Notes: generated from the letters alone by a model not told the origin. A stretch of DNA of 64,000 nt from Xylocopilactobacillus apicola (GCF_033095985.1 NZ_AP026802.1:1116001-1180000); one strand, 5' to 3'. Counted from the first letter of the stretch, positions 38,103 to 46,855 are shown. Made by a program: numbers and translations.

Positions 38103-38105
38103 AAA

Positions 38106-38125
38106 ATCGTTAGTTAACTAACGAT
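38106..38125. promoter_or_regulatory. Operator-like palindrome upstream of marR-MFS
   Basis: A perfect 20-bp palindrome ATCGTTAGTTAACTAACGAT directly upstream of the marR start and downstream of the predicted -10. It is likely the MarR binding site covering the transcription start. Confidence 0.75.
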
Positions 38126-38141
38126 ACTTAAAGTATGATAG

Positions 38142-38178
38142 TTGTTTTCTGAAAAATGTCAAGATTTTCAGAAAACAA
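38142..38178. promoter_or_regulatory. Inverted repeat enclosing the -35 element of marR-MFS
   Basis: Perfect 14-bp arms, TTGTTTTCTGAAAA (38142-38155) and TTTTCAGAAAACAA (38165-38178), with a 9-nt spacer holding the minus-strand TTGACA (38157-38162). Downstream, TATCAT or TCATAC serves as -10. It could be an operator for a second regulator or, as RNA, a weak terminator for the lipoprotein gene. Confidence 0.6.
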
Positions 38179-38210
38179 GGTTTTAGCTTTTTTGATAAAT
38201 TTTGAAAAGA

Positions 38211-39113
38211 TTAATCATCTTCATCGCCATACTGATAATTTTGCAATTGTTCAGCTTGTTTTACATCTAAATAGCAATTAAAGGCCGTTTCGTCTTTTAA
38301 AATAGCAACGAGAATTTGCTGTCCATTAAAGAAGCGATAGCGTAGCCGCATTTTAAAATAATCAATTCCGTCATCTTCAGGATCTTCGATTGAAATCCAC
38401 TTGTCAGCAAGAGAAGATAATTTCATCTCTTCAGGTTGATGAGTCAGATCAAATTGTTCCACTTTTTGGGTATAATCATTATAATAGTGCCATAAATGTC
38501 GGTAGTTTGGCGGGATTTTTCCATTTTGCATTTCCTGAGAAACGTTTAATTGTTGTAAAGTTTTTCCTGTAACAATTTTTGCAAAACCTGCTTGCAATGC
38601 AAAATTTTGTGAATCATAAAAAACCATTTTCCCATCATCATCTTTTTGAGAACACAAAACAACCGGTTTACCATCATGAAGAGTAAACAAGTACGTCGTC
38701 TGGTTATCTGAGCAAGCTACAGCAACAACTCCAAATTCTGCATTTTTATCGCTGGTTGGCTGCCAACTCAAACTAATTGGACGATTGCCCCAAAAGAAAA
38801 TATTTCTTTTAAGATCATCGGGAAACACCAAACCATATTGCTTTGGCGTTTCTCCGTCATAAGTTCCGACAAATTGATCTTTTTTTGTTGATTGCCAGGA
38901 GTGCATCATCTCAGACAAAGCTTGATCTTTCTCTTTAGACCAGCCCGAACTTAAAATTGGATTAAGCTTTTTTCTGCTCGAATTAGTTGAACTTGTTGAA
39001 GTAGATTTTGTATTCATTTGAACTTGTTTTTCAACTTTTTTTGGTTTTGCAGAACATCCAGTTAATAAGATTCCGATTATTAAAATTAATGAACAAAAAT
39101 TATTTTTTCTCAT
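38211..39113 (-). CDS. DUF4767-family lipoprotein
   Basis: A 300-residue lipoprotein with a lipobox LTGC (Cys about 20), a Ser/Thr/Lys linker (about 25-50), and a domain with the DUF4767-type WSKEKDQALSEMMHSWQSTK and FVGTYDGETPK. DUF4767 is common in lactobacilli and of unknown function. The start overlaps the histidine kinase stop by 14 bp, so it appears to be the last gene of the ABC/two-component operon. Confidence 0.82.
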   Translation of the reverse strand: MRKNNFCSLILIIGILLTGCSAKPKKVEKQVQMNTKSTSTSSTNSSRKKLNPILSSGWSKEKDQALSEMMHSWQSTKKDQFVGTYDGETPKQYGLVFPDDLKRNIFFWGNRPISLSWQPTSDKNAEFGVVAVACSDNQTTYLFTLHDGKPVVLCSQKDDDGKMVFYDSQNFALQAGFAKIVTGKTLQQLNVSQEMQNGKIPPNYRHLWHYYNDYTQKVEQFDLTHQPEEMKLSSLADKWISIEDPEDDGIDYFKMRLRYRFFNGQQILVAILKDETAFNCYLDVKQAEQLQNYQYGDEDD

Positions 39114-40090
39114 TTGGTTTCATTATAATCGGCAAACTGATTTCAAAGCAAATTATTTCTCCTGTAAGCTTGGCAGTAATTTCACCGTCCATAACTTTAA
39201 TTATTTGCTTTGCAACATAAAGACCCAGTCCAAGATGTCCATCAGAGTTATCGCAATTTTGACTGTAAAAACGCTCAAAGACTAAAGGTAATTTTTTTTT
39301 TGTGATCTGGGCTCCATCGTTTTTAATTTGAATTTTTAAATTTCCTGTTTCCTCAAAAAATTTTAAAACTAAAACATTTCGTGAAAATCGATACGAATTG
39401 GCTAGAATGTTTTTTAACGCTCGATTTAATTGGATTAAATCACCATTTATTGTGCTATTAGTTAATTTAGTATAAATAGCTGCTTGAGGAGCTTCCATTC
39501 GAACCTCTTTAATAAGATCTTGAGCCCAGGTTTTGACATCGATAATTTGAAGATTAATTGGAATTTTTGGAATCGATAACTTTAACTCTTGTGTCAAATT
39601 ATTTAATAAGGTAACGTTTCTTTGGATTACCTCATAATATTCAAGGGGATTATCACAAATGCCATCTTGCAATATTTCAGTTGCAGCAGCGATCGATGCC
39701 AAGGGGGGTCTTTAAATCATGAGTGATACTTGCAACAAAATCTTCACGAGAGCGTTCAAAGTTTTTTTGTTCCAAAGACTTCTGAGCAAGTTCTGAGCGC
39801 AACTGGTCAAAAGCTTTGATCAAATTACCAATTTCATCATTATTTTCTACAATCATCTCATGGGAAAGATCGCCTGTTGCAATTCTCTTCGTTTCTTCTG
39901 TAAGTGTTTTAAGAGGTCGTAAAATTCTTTTTTTAATAAACCTAGTAATCAATACTGGTAAAAAGAGCAAAATGACCCAAAGAATAATACTATAAATGGG
40001 ATCGGAGGACAAAAAGACGTACATTAAAAATGGGAACAATAAAAGAAGCACTGTTAATTTAATCACTTCATTGTTAAGACTTTTTTTCAT
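39100..40090 (-). pseudogene. Sensor histidine kinase interrupted by a frameshift in a C6 tract
   Basis: Two overlapping frames together make a kinase of about 329 residues. The first (from ATG 40090, GGAG 6 nt upstream) has two close transmembrane helices with a very short outer loop, HAMP (RFIKKRILRPLKTLTEETKR), and the HisKA motif SITHDLKTPL. The second frame continues ASIAAATEILQDGI and has the ATPase motifs N-box LKNILANSYRF and HLGLGLYVAKQI. The break is one extra C in CCCCCC (39703-39708 as G6 on the plus strand). Five Cs would restore the frame. It may be a true pseudogene, a phase-variable switch, or a sequencing or assembly error. Confidence 0.85.
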
Positions 40091-40757
40091 GTAATTCTCC
40101 ATCAAAGCGGTATCCACTCCCACGGACGGTAGTGATTCCATGAGTATTTGGCATTTTTTCTCTAATTTTTTGAATATGGATTGTGACTGTGTTCAGATCT
40201 CCAAATTGATCGTAGCTCCAAACTTGATTATAGATTTGTTCTTTACTTAAAACTTGCGCGGGATGCTCTACAAAAAATTGCAGTACGGCAAATTCTTTTG
40301 TGGTGAGATTAACGAGCCTCCCCCCTTTTGTTACTTTTTGAGCTAGCAAATTTATAGAAATGTCATTGTAGCTAACCATTGGCGTTATTTGATAATTTTG
40401 ACGCCTAAGATGGGCATCAACTCGAGCGATCAATTCTTTTAGCGAGAACGGTTTAGTGACATAATCATCAGCACCCAGTTTTAAACCTGTAATTCGGTCT
40501 CTCTCACTTTCTTTAGCACTAATAATAATGATTGGTATTGTTGAATGAAGTCGAATTTCAGCAAGAATTTCTAGGCCATTTATTTCAGGTAACATTAGAT
40601 CCAACAAAATTAAATCAGGTCCAAATTCTTCATAGATATTAATCGCATGACCTCCACTAGCACAAATTTTCGATGCATAATTAGATTTTTTTAAATACAA
40701 ATCAATCATTTTGGAAAGATCGGGATTATCTTCAATAATTAGAATTTTGGCAGGCAA
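40074..40757 (-). CDS. OmpR-family response regulator
   Basis: About 227 residues from a TTG start at 40757, chosen because AAAGGAG lies 7 nt upstream; no ATG is suitable. The receiver has LIIEDNPDLSKM, the phosphorylated Asp in [13 protein letters not shown], and ADDYVTKPF. The C-terminal winged helix has LTTKEFAVLQFFVEHPAQVLSKEQIYNQVW and GSGYRF. It is the partner of the frameshifted kinase, which it overlaps by 17 bp, and probably controls the ABC genes upstream. Confidence 0.93.
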   Translation of the reverse strand: MPAKILIIEDNPDLSKMIDLYLKKSNYASKICASGGHAINIYEEFGPDLILLDLMLPEINGLEILAEIRLHSTIPIIIISAKESERDRITGLKLGADDYVTKPFSLKELIARVDAHLRRQNYQITPMVSYNDISINLLAQKVTKGGRLVNLTTKEFAVLQFFVEHPAQVLSKEQIYNQVWSYDQFGDLNTVTIHIQKIREKMPNTHGITTVRGSGYRFDGELHEKKS

Positions 40758-40770
40758 ATTATCTCTCCTT

Positions 40771-41373
40771 TTATTTAAGGTCTCTGGCTTGAACAATCAA
40801 GGCTAAAAAACTCAGAACCAAAACCCAAACAAGCTGAACTAATAAACCTTGAGTGGGATTTAACATGTTTTTGTGTGGTTGAACAAGAAATAAATTCATC
40901 GTTGCTAGGTCCGGCAAATATTTAGCAATTTTAAAAAAGCTAAAAAGCATTTGGCTAAATCCTAAAATAAGTGAAAACAAAATTGTCAGTGGAACAACTT
41001 GTGAACGAGTAATCATTGAAATAAATGCACTTAACCAAACGATAAAAGTCCAACTAAGTAAAATCATTAGCGAAAAATGTTCTCTGGCAATTAAAAACGA
41101 GGTTAAACCTGTTATCCAGGTCACGAAAGTTAATAAAAATAATTTCGCACCAAATAATTTCAGGCGAGCAGGAGCCGTTAGCAAACTTGTCCTCAACTCT
41201 AAATTACGATATTCTTGTCCAATGAAAACTGACGAAGTGATAACTAAACCTGCCTGTCCTAAGTACATGCCATTTTTTAACCCCGCAAAAGCGACTGCAC
41301 TAAGCATGCCAATTAAACACCACGGATTGGTGATAAATTTGATTGATTCACTTTGTAAAATATTTCTAAACAC
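40771..41373 (-). CDS. ABC-2 type permease subunit (second)
   Basis: A 200-residue membrane protein with about six transmembrane segments and the pattern FRNILQSESIKFITNPWCLIG and IGQEYRNLELRTSLLTAPAR. Both are shared with the preceding permease (ILRSECLKIISSRSFW and MGAQEFRNHNLRTTLLS). The GTG start overlaps the stop of that gene as TAGTG, with GGGAGG upstream. It resembles one of the paired permeases of lantibiotic-immunity-type (LanEFG) or bacitracin-type exporters. Confidence 0.8.
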   Translation of the reverse strand: MFRNILQSESIKFITNPWCLIGMLSAVAFAGLKNGMYLGQAGLVITSSVFIGQEYRNLELRTSLLTAPARLKLFGAKLFLLTFVTWITGLTSFLIAREHFSLMILLSWTFIVWLSAFISMITRSQVVPLTILFSLILGFSQMLFSFFKIAKYLPDLATMNLFLVQPHKNMLNPTQGLLVQLVWVLVLSFLALIVQARDLK

Positions 41374-42119
41374 TAGTATTTGCCTCCCAAATCAAGTCTG
41401 ATAAATGAATAGTAAGCTAGAGTAATAGAAATGATCAACCATCCCAATAATATCATGATCGAGTTAAAAGAATGGACTGAAAGTAAATCATTGCCAGCAG
41501 CGACTGGTAAATAATGACCCCACGTCCACTTATCTGTCATTCCATACATTTGCGCAATCATAAATACCAAAGGAATAATGGGCGTCCGACAAATAAATCC
41601 CAAACCAAATGAGATCAAACTTAACAATAACCAATTGATAACAGTAAGACCTAGATGCTGCCAAGTTGCTGAGCTTAAAAGAATCGGATTTAAGCCTTTG
41701 CTACCGAGAAAAACATGAGTAATTCCTACTGTTAAATAAATTGAGAAAAAGGCGATCAAGACTGTCAAAAACGAAAAAGCACCGATTTTTCCTGCCAAAA
41801 TTTTCACACGATTATTAACTGAAAGTAAGGTTGTTCTTAAATTGTGATTTCGAAATTCTTGTGCCCCCATAATTGCACCCCAGACAACTATTGGCATTAG
41901 ACCTAGGTCTGTTACGTCAAATCCTAAATATTTAAGGGGACCAATAGCTTCTGTCAACTCCGGATTCGTTGCTGGTGTTGCATCAAGTCCAATTTTGACA
42001 ATTTCTTTTATTTCCATTAGACCCATTAACGGTTGAAGAACTATCGCAAGTACTAAAATCACCCAAAAGCTGCGACTAGAAATGATTTTTAAGCATTCGC
42101 TTCGAAGTATTTTTAGCAT
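41373..42119 (-). CDS. ABC-2 type permease subunit (first)
   Basis: A 248-residue membrane protein with about six helices, beginning LKILRSECLKIISSRSFWVIL and carrying the cytoplasmic GAQEFRNHNLRTTLLSVNNR motif typical of small ABC-2 permeases. It starts 1 bp after the ATPase stop and overlaps the next permease by 1 bp, indicating stoichiometric co-translation. Substrate unknown; antimicrobial peptides are a reasonable guess from the operon type. Confidence 0.8.
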   Translation of the reverse strand: MLKILRSECLKIISSRSFWVILVLAIVLQPLMGLMEIKEIVKIGLDATPATNPELTEAIGPLKYLGFDVTDLGLMPIVVWGAIMGAQEFRNHNLRTTLLSVNNRVKILAGKIGAFSFLTVLIAFFSIYLTVGITHVFLGSKGLNPILLSSATWQHLGLTVINWLLLSLISFGLGFICRTPIIPLVFMIAQMYGMTDKWTWGHYLPVAAGNDLLSVHSFNSIMILLGWLIISITLAYYSFIRLDLGGKY

Positions 42120-42120
42120 T

Positions 42121-42834
42121 TTATGCCCCCTCTTCGGTTAGATCAAAAAACAAATCTTCTAAAGATTTTAACTTAGGCAAAATTTGATGCAATTCGCCAG
42201 TCAATACAATTTTTCCATGTTTAATTATCACTAAATCGTCTGCTACTGCTTCAATTTCGCTCAAATAATGCGAGGATAACAATACCGTCTTTCCAAGTTC
42301 TGCCTGTTCACGGATAAAATTACGAAACCATTTAATGCCCTGTGGATCCAAACCATTAGTCGGTTCGTCAAAAATTAAAAATTGTGGGTTTCCTAACAAA
42401 GTAATCGCAATGCCTAAACGTTGCCCTTCACCAAGCGATAAACTTCCGAGTTTAGCGTGGATTTTATCAGTGAGGTGAACAAGCTCTAGTACTTCATAAA
42501 TTCGATTTTTAGAAATTCCATTACTGGCTGCGATGATTCTAAGATGCGTTTTTACCGTCCTGCTTGGAATTCCGCCAATTCCATCAAAAGAAGTGCCGAC
42601 CATTTTAAGCGGGCAATTAAAACGGTTGTAGCTCCGATTGGCAAAAGTTGCTTGACCTGATTGCGCTCGATCTAAATTTAAAAGAATTCGAAGAGTTGAA
42701 CTCTTACCTGCGCCATTTGGTCCGAGAAATGCAGTCACACGACCCGGATGTGCTTCAAACGAAACCTGATCTAAAACTCTTTTTTGGTGGTGCATTTTAG
42801 TAACTTTTGAAATGATAATTTTTTGATTTTCCAA
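42121..42834 (-). CDS. ABC transporter ATPase (BcrA/LanF type)
   Basis: A 237-residue ATPase with Walker A GPNGAGKSS, signature LSLGEGQRLGIAITLL, Walker B FLIFDEPTNGLD and H-loop LLSSHYLSEIE. This is the class associated with drug or bacteriocin immunity exporters. The start is a TTG (42834), supported by AAGGAG 8 nt upstream. It is the first gene of a six-gene operon: ATPase, two permeases, response regulator, kinase and lipoprotein. Confidence 0.88.
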   Translation of the reverse strand: MENQKIIISKVTKMHHQKRVLDQVSFEAHPGRVTAFLGPNGAGKSSTLRILLNLDRAQSGQATFANRSYNRFNCPLKMVGTSFDGIGGIPSRTVKTHLRIIAASNGISKNRIYEVLELVHLTDKIHAKLGSLSLGEGQRLGIAITLLGNPQFLIFDEPTNGLDPQGIKWFRNFIREQAELGKTVLLSSHYLSEIEAVADDLVIIKHGKIVLTGELHQILPKLKSLEDLFFDLTEEGA

Positions 42835-42910
42835 GATTTTAGCTCCTTAATTTAATGAAGCTAAGTTTAGCAGTTCAAAATAAAGTTATGATAAAGTTCG
42901 AGTATAAAAA

Positions 42911-42935
42911 AAGAAGAATCATTGAAATTCTTCTT
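42911..42935 (-). terminator. Terminator of the 42934-44124 gene
   Basis: A 9-bp stem AAGAAGAAT / ATTCTTCTT with a 7-nt loop and seven Ts on the minus strand. It begins at the stop codon. Confidence 0.85.
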
Positions 42936-44124
42936 ATCGTAGCTTAATTCCATCCACTTCTAGATTATGTTGCTCGATGGTCAAAGTGTTTGAAAAATCA
43001 GCAGATTGGGTATCTTCTTTAGAATTGATTTGGGATAAATCTAAATTATTATCGTTATCTTCAAGCCCTTTAATAATAATCTCAGAATTCATAGGTTCAG
43101 GAGTTTTAATCTCCTTATACTCTCTTTGGTAAATTGAAACGATCCGAACTTTATTAAGCGAATCAGTTTTCATCGTTGGATCATTAATCTTTACCCGACT
43201 GCTAACTAACGGTGTATCAAAATCACTATAAGCTGTCGATTGGCGGTGAATTGAATCTGGAACCGCGTACATGCCAATGAATTTCTTATTTATGTAAATA
43301 CTGTCAGGATGATCATTTTCATTAAGGTCATCTGAGAATTTTTTAAGCTCATCGACATTTGATATTTTGGAAAGGTCTTTGAGGCCGGAAACTTTAGCAG
43401 TTAGATATTTTTTACCTTCATAGACGACCCCCTCTTTTGAAAAAGCTGAATCAGGCAGATTAATTTGAATTAAATCGCCATTAATCAATTTACCATTTTT
43501 CTTAATTTCAAAAATTTCGTTATTGAACTTTTTGCTGGTTAAAATTACAACTCCGTGCCCCTGAAATCCCGCGAATTTAACTTTAATACTGTTTAAAATG
43601 GGTTTTGTCGACTCTTTCTTAAATTCCTTTAACCCTTTGACTGTATACGTTTTACTTGCAGGTTTAATCGGAGTATTTTTTTGATCAATGACACTTAAAA
43701 CTAGTTTAACCTTTTGTCCATTCTTCAAATTCGACGAAGGGGTAATTTCTAAACTAAGATTCTTGTACCACTTTTCAACTTGTTCAATTTTCTGGATCTC
43801 TGAAGCTGAAAAATCTGATTTTTCAAGACTTGAATCATTTGTCAAAGCTTTAACAAGTTTGTCCTTTGAATCGATACTTAGACCGGCTTTATTAGATAAA
43901 GTTTGAACCGCTTTAGTTCTAAAATTACTGTCATCAACGCTACCTGTTCCTTTTCCCTCGTAACCGTTAAATTTAATCGTAACGTTCTGTTCTGATAATA
44001 GATCTATTTTTCGATTTTTAAAATAGATCATTCCACCAATAACCACTATAACTGCCGCCAAAATTAAAAGATACGTCTTTTTGGGAATCGACTTAAGTTT
44101 TGTTTGATAATCATTTTCTTCCAT
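42934..44124 (-). CDS. Membrane-anchored protein with repeated beta-type domain, function unknown
   Basis: A 396-residue protein with a short cytoplasmic N-terminus, one transmembrane helix (about 18-36) and a large extracellular part. Two similar segments are visible: VTIKFNGYEGKGTGSVDDSNF near residue 47 and IKVKFAGFQGHGVVILTSKKF near residue 185. This implies tandem domains of about 130-140 residues with an F-x-G-x-x-G-x-G core. The tail is acidic. I do not recognise the family beyond a resemblance to the outer parts of lactobacillar YvbJ-like proteins. It has its own terminator and stands between the ABC operon and an amino acid permease. Confidence 0.6.
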   Translation of the reverse strand: MEENDYQTKLKSIPKKTYLLILAAVIVVIGGMIYFKNRKIDLLSEQNVTIKFNGYEGKGTGSVDDSNFRTKAVQTLSNKAGLSIDSKDKLVKALTNDSSLEKSDFSASEIQKIEQVEKWYKNLSLEITPSSNLKNGQKVKLVLSVIDQKNTPIKPASKTYTVKGLKEFKKESTKPILNSIKVKFAGFQGHGVVILTSKKFNNEIFEIKKNGKLINGDLIQINLPDSAFSKEGVVYEGKKYLTAKVSGLKDLSKISNVDELKKFSDDLNENDHPDSIYINKKFIGMYAVPDSIHRQSTAYSDFDTPLVSSRVKINDPTMKTDSLNKVRIVSIYQREYKEIKTPEPMNSEIIIKGLEDNDNNLDLSQINSKEDTQSADFSNTLTIEQHNLEVDGIKLR

Positions 44125-44193
44125 TTAAATATTCTCCCTAAAAAATAAATTATAACGCATTTATACTTTTGACTCAAAAACAATTAAAAAAGT

Positions 44194-45552
44194 TTATTGT
44201 TCAGTTAAAAAATACTTAATAACGTAAACACCGCTGATCACAATCTCAAAACCAAGACCAATCATAATCGAAGCAGTAGTTTCAGGATTAAAGAACATAA
44301 AGGTCACAATCATTACTAAAATCACTAGCGTTACGTAATTAATCCAAGGTGCGCCCGGTAGTCTAAACGGATGATCGACCAGTTCTTCTTCATGTCGGCG
44401 CACAAACATCAGATGGCTAATCAGAATAACAAACCACGGAATCATCCCTGGTAAGACACTTGCCCCGAAAACTAAAACAAACATATCTTTAGCTGATTTA
44501 AAGAATACTGGGATTAAACTACCAATTAAAATTCCCACAACGATAGCAACGACAGGCCAATAGGGAATTTTTCGTTTGGAAACTTTTGTAAACACTTTTG
44601 GTAAATCACCATTTTCAGCTAACGTATACATCATCCGACTTGCACTAAAAACTCCTGAGTTGCATCCAGATAGTGCAGCAGTTAAAACAACGAAATTAAT
44701 AATTCCCGCTGCAAAAGTAATTCCTACTTTAGAAAAAGTTTTCACAAAAGGCGAACCAATATTTCCCATCTGATTCCAAGGATAAATTGCCAAAATAACA
44801 AAGATGGCTCCAACGTAGAGAATCATTACTTTAAAAACAATCGAACGTACAGACTTAATGATACTTTCTTTAGCATTATCTGCCTCGCCTGCGGTGATTC
44901 CTAATATTTCAATTCCTTGATAAGAAGCGATCACCATGGATAAAGAAAACATAAATCCCTTAAAGCCACCCGTGAAAAATCCGCCATGCGACCACAGATT
45001 ACTGATTCCAACTGCTTGGTCGTGATTGCCAAAGCCAAACAAAATCACAAACATTCCCAAGATAAACATAATAATGATTGTAAAAACTTTGATTAATGAA
45101 AGCCATGATTCCAACTTTCCATAAACTTTCACTGATGCTAAATTGGCGAGAGCAAGAAAAATAACTACGATAAAGCTAGTAATCCAAGTGGGATATTTTG
45201 GCCACCAAAATTGTAAATACTGTCCTATTGCAATGACCTCGCTGATCCCGATCATAACCCATTGAAAAATATTGCTCCATGCTGTTAAAAAACCTGCAAA
45301 CGGATGAATATAATCTGACGCGAAATCGGCAAAAGATCCAGTAATCGGGCGTAAATACATCATCTCGCCAAGTGCTCGCATAATGATATAAAGAATCAGA
45401 CCAGACAAAATATATGAAATTAGTATAGAAGGACCAGTCCATTGGATTGCAGCTGCCGATCCTAAGAATAAGCCTACACCGATAGTGCCCCCTAAAGCAA
45501 TCATTTGCATTTGAAATGAAGACAAACTGCTGCTTAATTTTTTCTTCGCCAT
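44194..45552 (-). CDS. APC-family amino acid permease
   Basis: A permease of about 452 residues with twelve predicted helices. It has the N-terminal signature QMQMIALGGTIGVGLFLGSAAAI and the typical LGEMMYLRPITGSFADFASDYI of the amino acid transporter (AAT) subfamily, which includes CycA, AroP and LysP. I use ATG 45552, with AAAGGGAGG 6 nt upstream; the longer reading to 45612 lacks a ribosome binding site. The substrate is not determinable. Confidence 0.9.
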   Translation of the reverse strand: MAKKKLSSSLSSFQMQMIALGGTIGVGLFLGSAAAIQWTGPSILISYILSGLILYIIMRALGEMMYLRPITGSFADFASDYIHPFAGFLTAWSNIFQWVMIGISEVIAIGQYLQFWWPKYPTWITSFIVVIFLALANLASVKVYGKLESWLSLIKVFTIIIMFILGMFVILFGFGNHDQAVGISNLWSHGGFFTGGFKGFMFSLSMVIASYQGIEILGITAGEADNAKESIIKSVRSIVFKVMILYVGAIFVILAIYPWNQMGNIGSPFVKTFSKVGITFAAGIINFVVLTAALSGCNSGVFSASRMMYTLAENGDLPKVFTKVSKRKIPYWPVVAIVVGILIGSLIPVFFKSAKDMFVLVFGASVLPGMIPWFVILISHLMFVRRHEEELVDHPFRLPGAPWINYVTLVILVMIVTFMFFNPETTASIMIGLGFEIVISGVYVIKYFLTEQ

Positions 45553-45673
45553 AAATCCTCCCTTTGAAAATGTATTAAGAAAAATTTTACCGGATTTATG
45601 GTAATTCTGCAAAAAATTTCAGAAAAATGATAAGATAATAAGGATAACGAATTGAGAAAGGAGAATATGAGTA

Positions 45674-45874
45674 ATGTCTTCTAAGGAAAAATTGCCACAA
45701 AATTTTGAGCCCAAAGCTCTTCATGCAACTGCTCGTTATGGCAGAGTCATAAGAGAAGTTGCTGGTTGGAGTATCCCTTTGGCAATTCTAAGTGGTTTGA
45801 ATCCCGTCGTTTTTGTTTTAATTTGGGGTTTTCTTTGGGTCTTAACTCTAACCCATCGAATAGATCGATATTAA
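45674..45874 (+). CDS. Small membrane protein, unknown
   Basis: A 66-residue protein with a soluble N-terminus (about 1-30) and two closely spaced hydrophobic segments (about 31-58). AAAGGAG lies 12 nt upstream of the ATG. It begins a short plus-strand cluster with the coiled-coil protein and the lipoprotein behind it (17 bp and 3 bp gaps). I do not recognise it. Confidence 0.6.
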   Translation: MSSKEKLPQNFEPKALHATARYGRVIREVAGWSIPLAILSGLNPVVFVLIWGFLWVLTLTHRIDRY

Positions 45875-45890
45875 TTTTTAAGGAGAGAAA

Positions 45891-46601
45891 ATGATATTTG
45901 CTATTAAAATTGCTTTTGTTTTGATTTCTGCATTTATGCTTTACTCTGTTCATGCAAAAATTAAACAACAGAAGAAATTTACACTACAAGCTTTAACTGC
46001 TTTAGTTTTAATTTGTACAACTGCAGGCCTTGGAGGCGTCAACAACTCGCCTGGACCTCATTATACAGCTAATGAAGTCAGCAACATAAAGGCCCACTAT
46101 AACGACGAAAAAAGTCGGAGCAAGAGTTTAAAAACTGCTGATAAAGAAGCAGATAAAGAACTTTTAAAAGCCCAAAACGATCGCAAGAAGGCTGAACTTG
46201 CTTATAATAAGCAAAAACCTGAATTTGAAAAGGAAGAAAAAGAAAGACGGCAGGCGGCTGAAGAAAAAGAGAAACAAGAAGCCGCAGCTAAAGAAGAACA
46301 AAAGAAACAGCAGGAAGAAGAAGAGAAACAAAAACAGCTTGCTGCTGAACAACAAGCACAAAAAGAGCAGGAACAACAAAGAGCAGCGGCTCAAGCAAGT
46401 GCCCAAAGTCAGCAAGCTCAAAATGAACAGAAAAAAGAAGACCCCCAAGGAGCAATGGTCTGGATTGCCCCAACTTCAGGCAAACGTTATCACTTTGACC
46501 CTAATTGTCGAGGGCTTAACAGAGCAAAAAGTACTACTCAAATGACTAAAGACAACGCAGTTGCCCAAGGTTATACCTTATGTGGCTTTGAAGGGGGTTA
46601 A
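45891..46601 (+). CDS. Coiled-coil surface protein with a C-terminal two-Cys domain
   Basis: A 236-residue protein with an N-terminal hydrophobic segment (about 4-18) and a second one (about 30-48) that may be a signal anchor. A highly charged Lys/Glu/Gln/Ala coiled coil covers about 75-185. The compact C-terminal domain is YHFDPNCRGLNRAKSTTQMT followed by QGYTLCGFEGG. That domain (H-F-x-x-x-x-C ... L-C-G) occurs at the C-termini of various secreted nuclease-like or hypothetical proteins and looks like a small metal-binding or disulfide fold. No catalytic domain is visible. AAGGAG precedes ATG. Confidence 0.65.
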   Translation: MIFAIKIAFVLISAFMLYSVHAKIKQQKKFTLQALTALVLICTTAGLGGVNNSPGPHYTANEVSNIKAHYNDEKSRSKSLKTADKEADKELLKAQNDRKKAELAYNKQKPEFEKEEKERRQAAEEKEKQEAAAKEEQKKQQEEEEKQKQLAAEQQAQKEQEQQRAAAQASAQSQQAQNEQKKEDPQGAMVWIAPTSGKRYHFDPNCRGLNRAKSTTQMTKDNAVAQGYTLCGFEGG

Positions 46602-46603
46602 AG

Positions 46604-46855
46604 GTGAAAAAAATTAAAATCGGAACAATCTTTTTGTTGATGGGTCTAATGATTTGTTTTACCGGATGTAGTAATGCAAAACAGCAAAAAAAATTAGATC
46701 AGCAATATGTTGATTACGAAAAAAAATATACCGATTTAAAGTCGGATAATGATAAAGCTGAGGATTATTTAGACGAACGGAGAGACAAAACAAGACAAGC
46801 AAAAGAAGAAAAGCTTGAATTCAAAAGAAAAATCAAAAATCGTATAGCTGATTAA
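46604..46855 (+). CDS. Small coiled-coil lipoprotein
   Basis: An 83-residue lipoprotein with a lipobox FTGC (Cys about 22) and an almost wholly charged helical body (KKLDQQYVDYEKKYTDLKSD...). The start is GTG (46604), supported by AAGGGGG 6 nt upstream inside the end of the previous gene, which implies coupling. Unknown function; with its neighbour it may form an envelope coiled-coil pair. Confidence 0.65.
   Translation: MKKIKIGTIFLLMGLMICFTGCSNAKQQKKLDQQYVDYEKKYTDLKSDNDKAEDYLDERRDKTRQAKEEKLEFKRKIKNRIAD

Noticed and set aside
46164-46545. Long frames rich in Leu/Phe or Lys/Asn within the coiled-coil gene
   Set aside because: They are shadows produced by the low-complexity Lys/Glu/Gln codons of the real gene at 45891-46601 in other frames.
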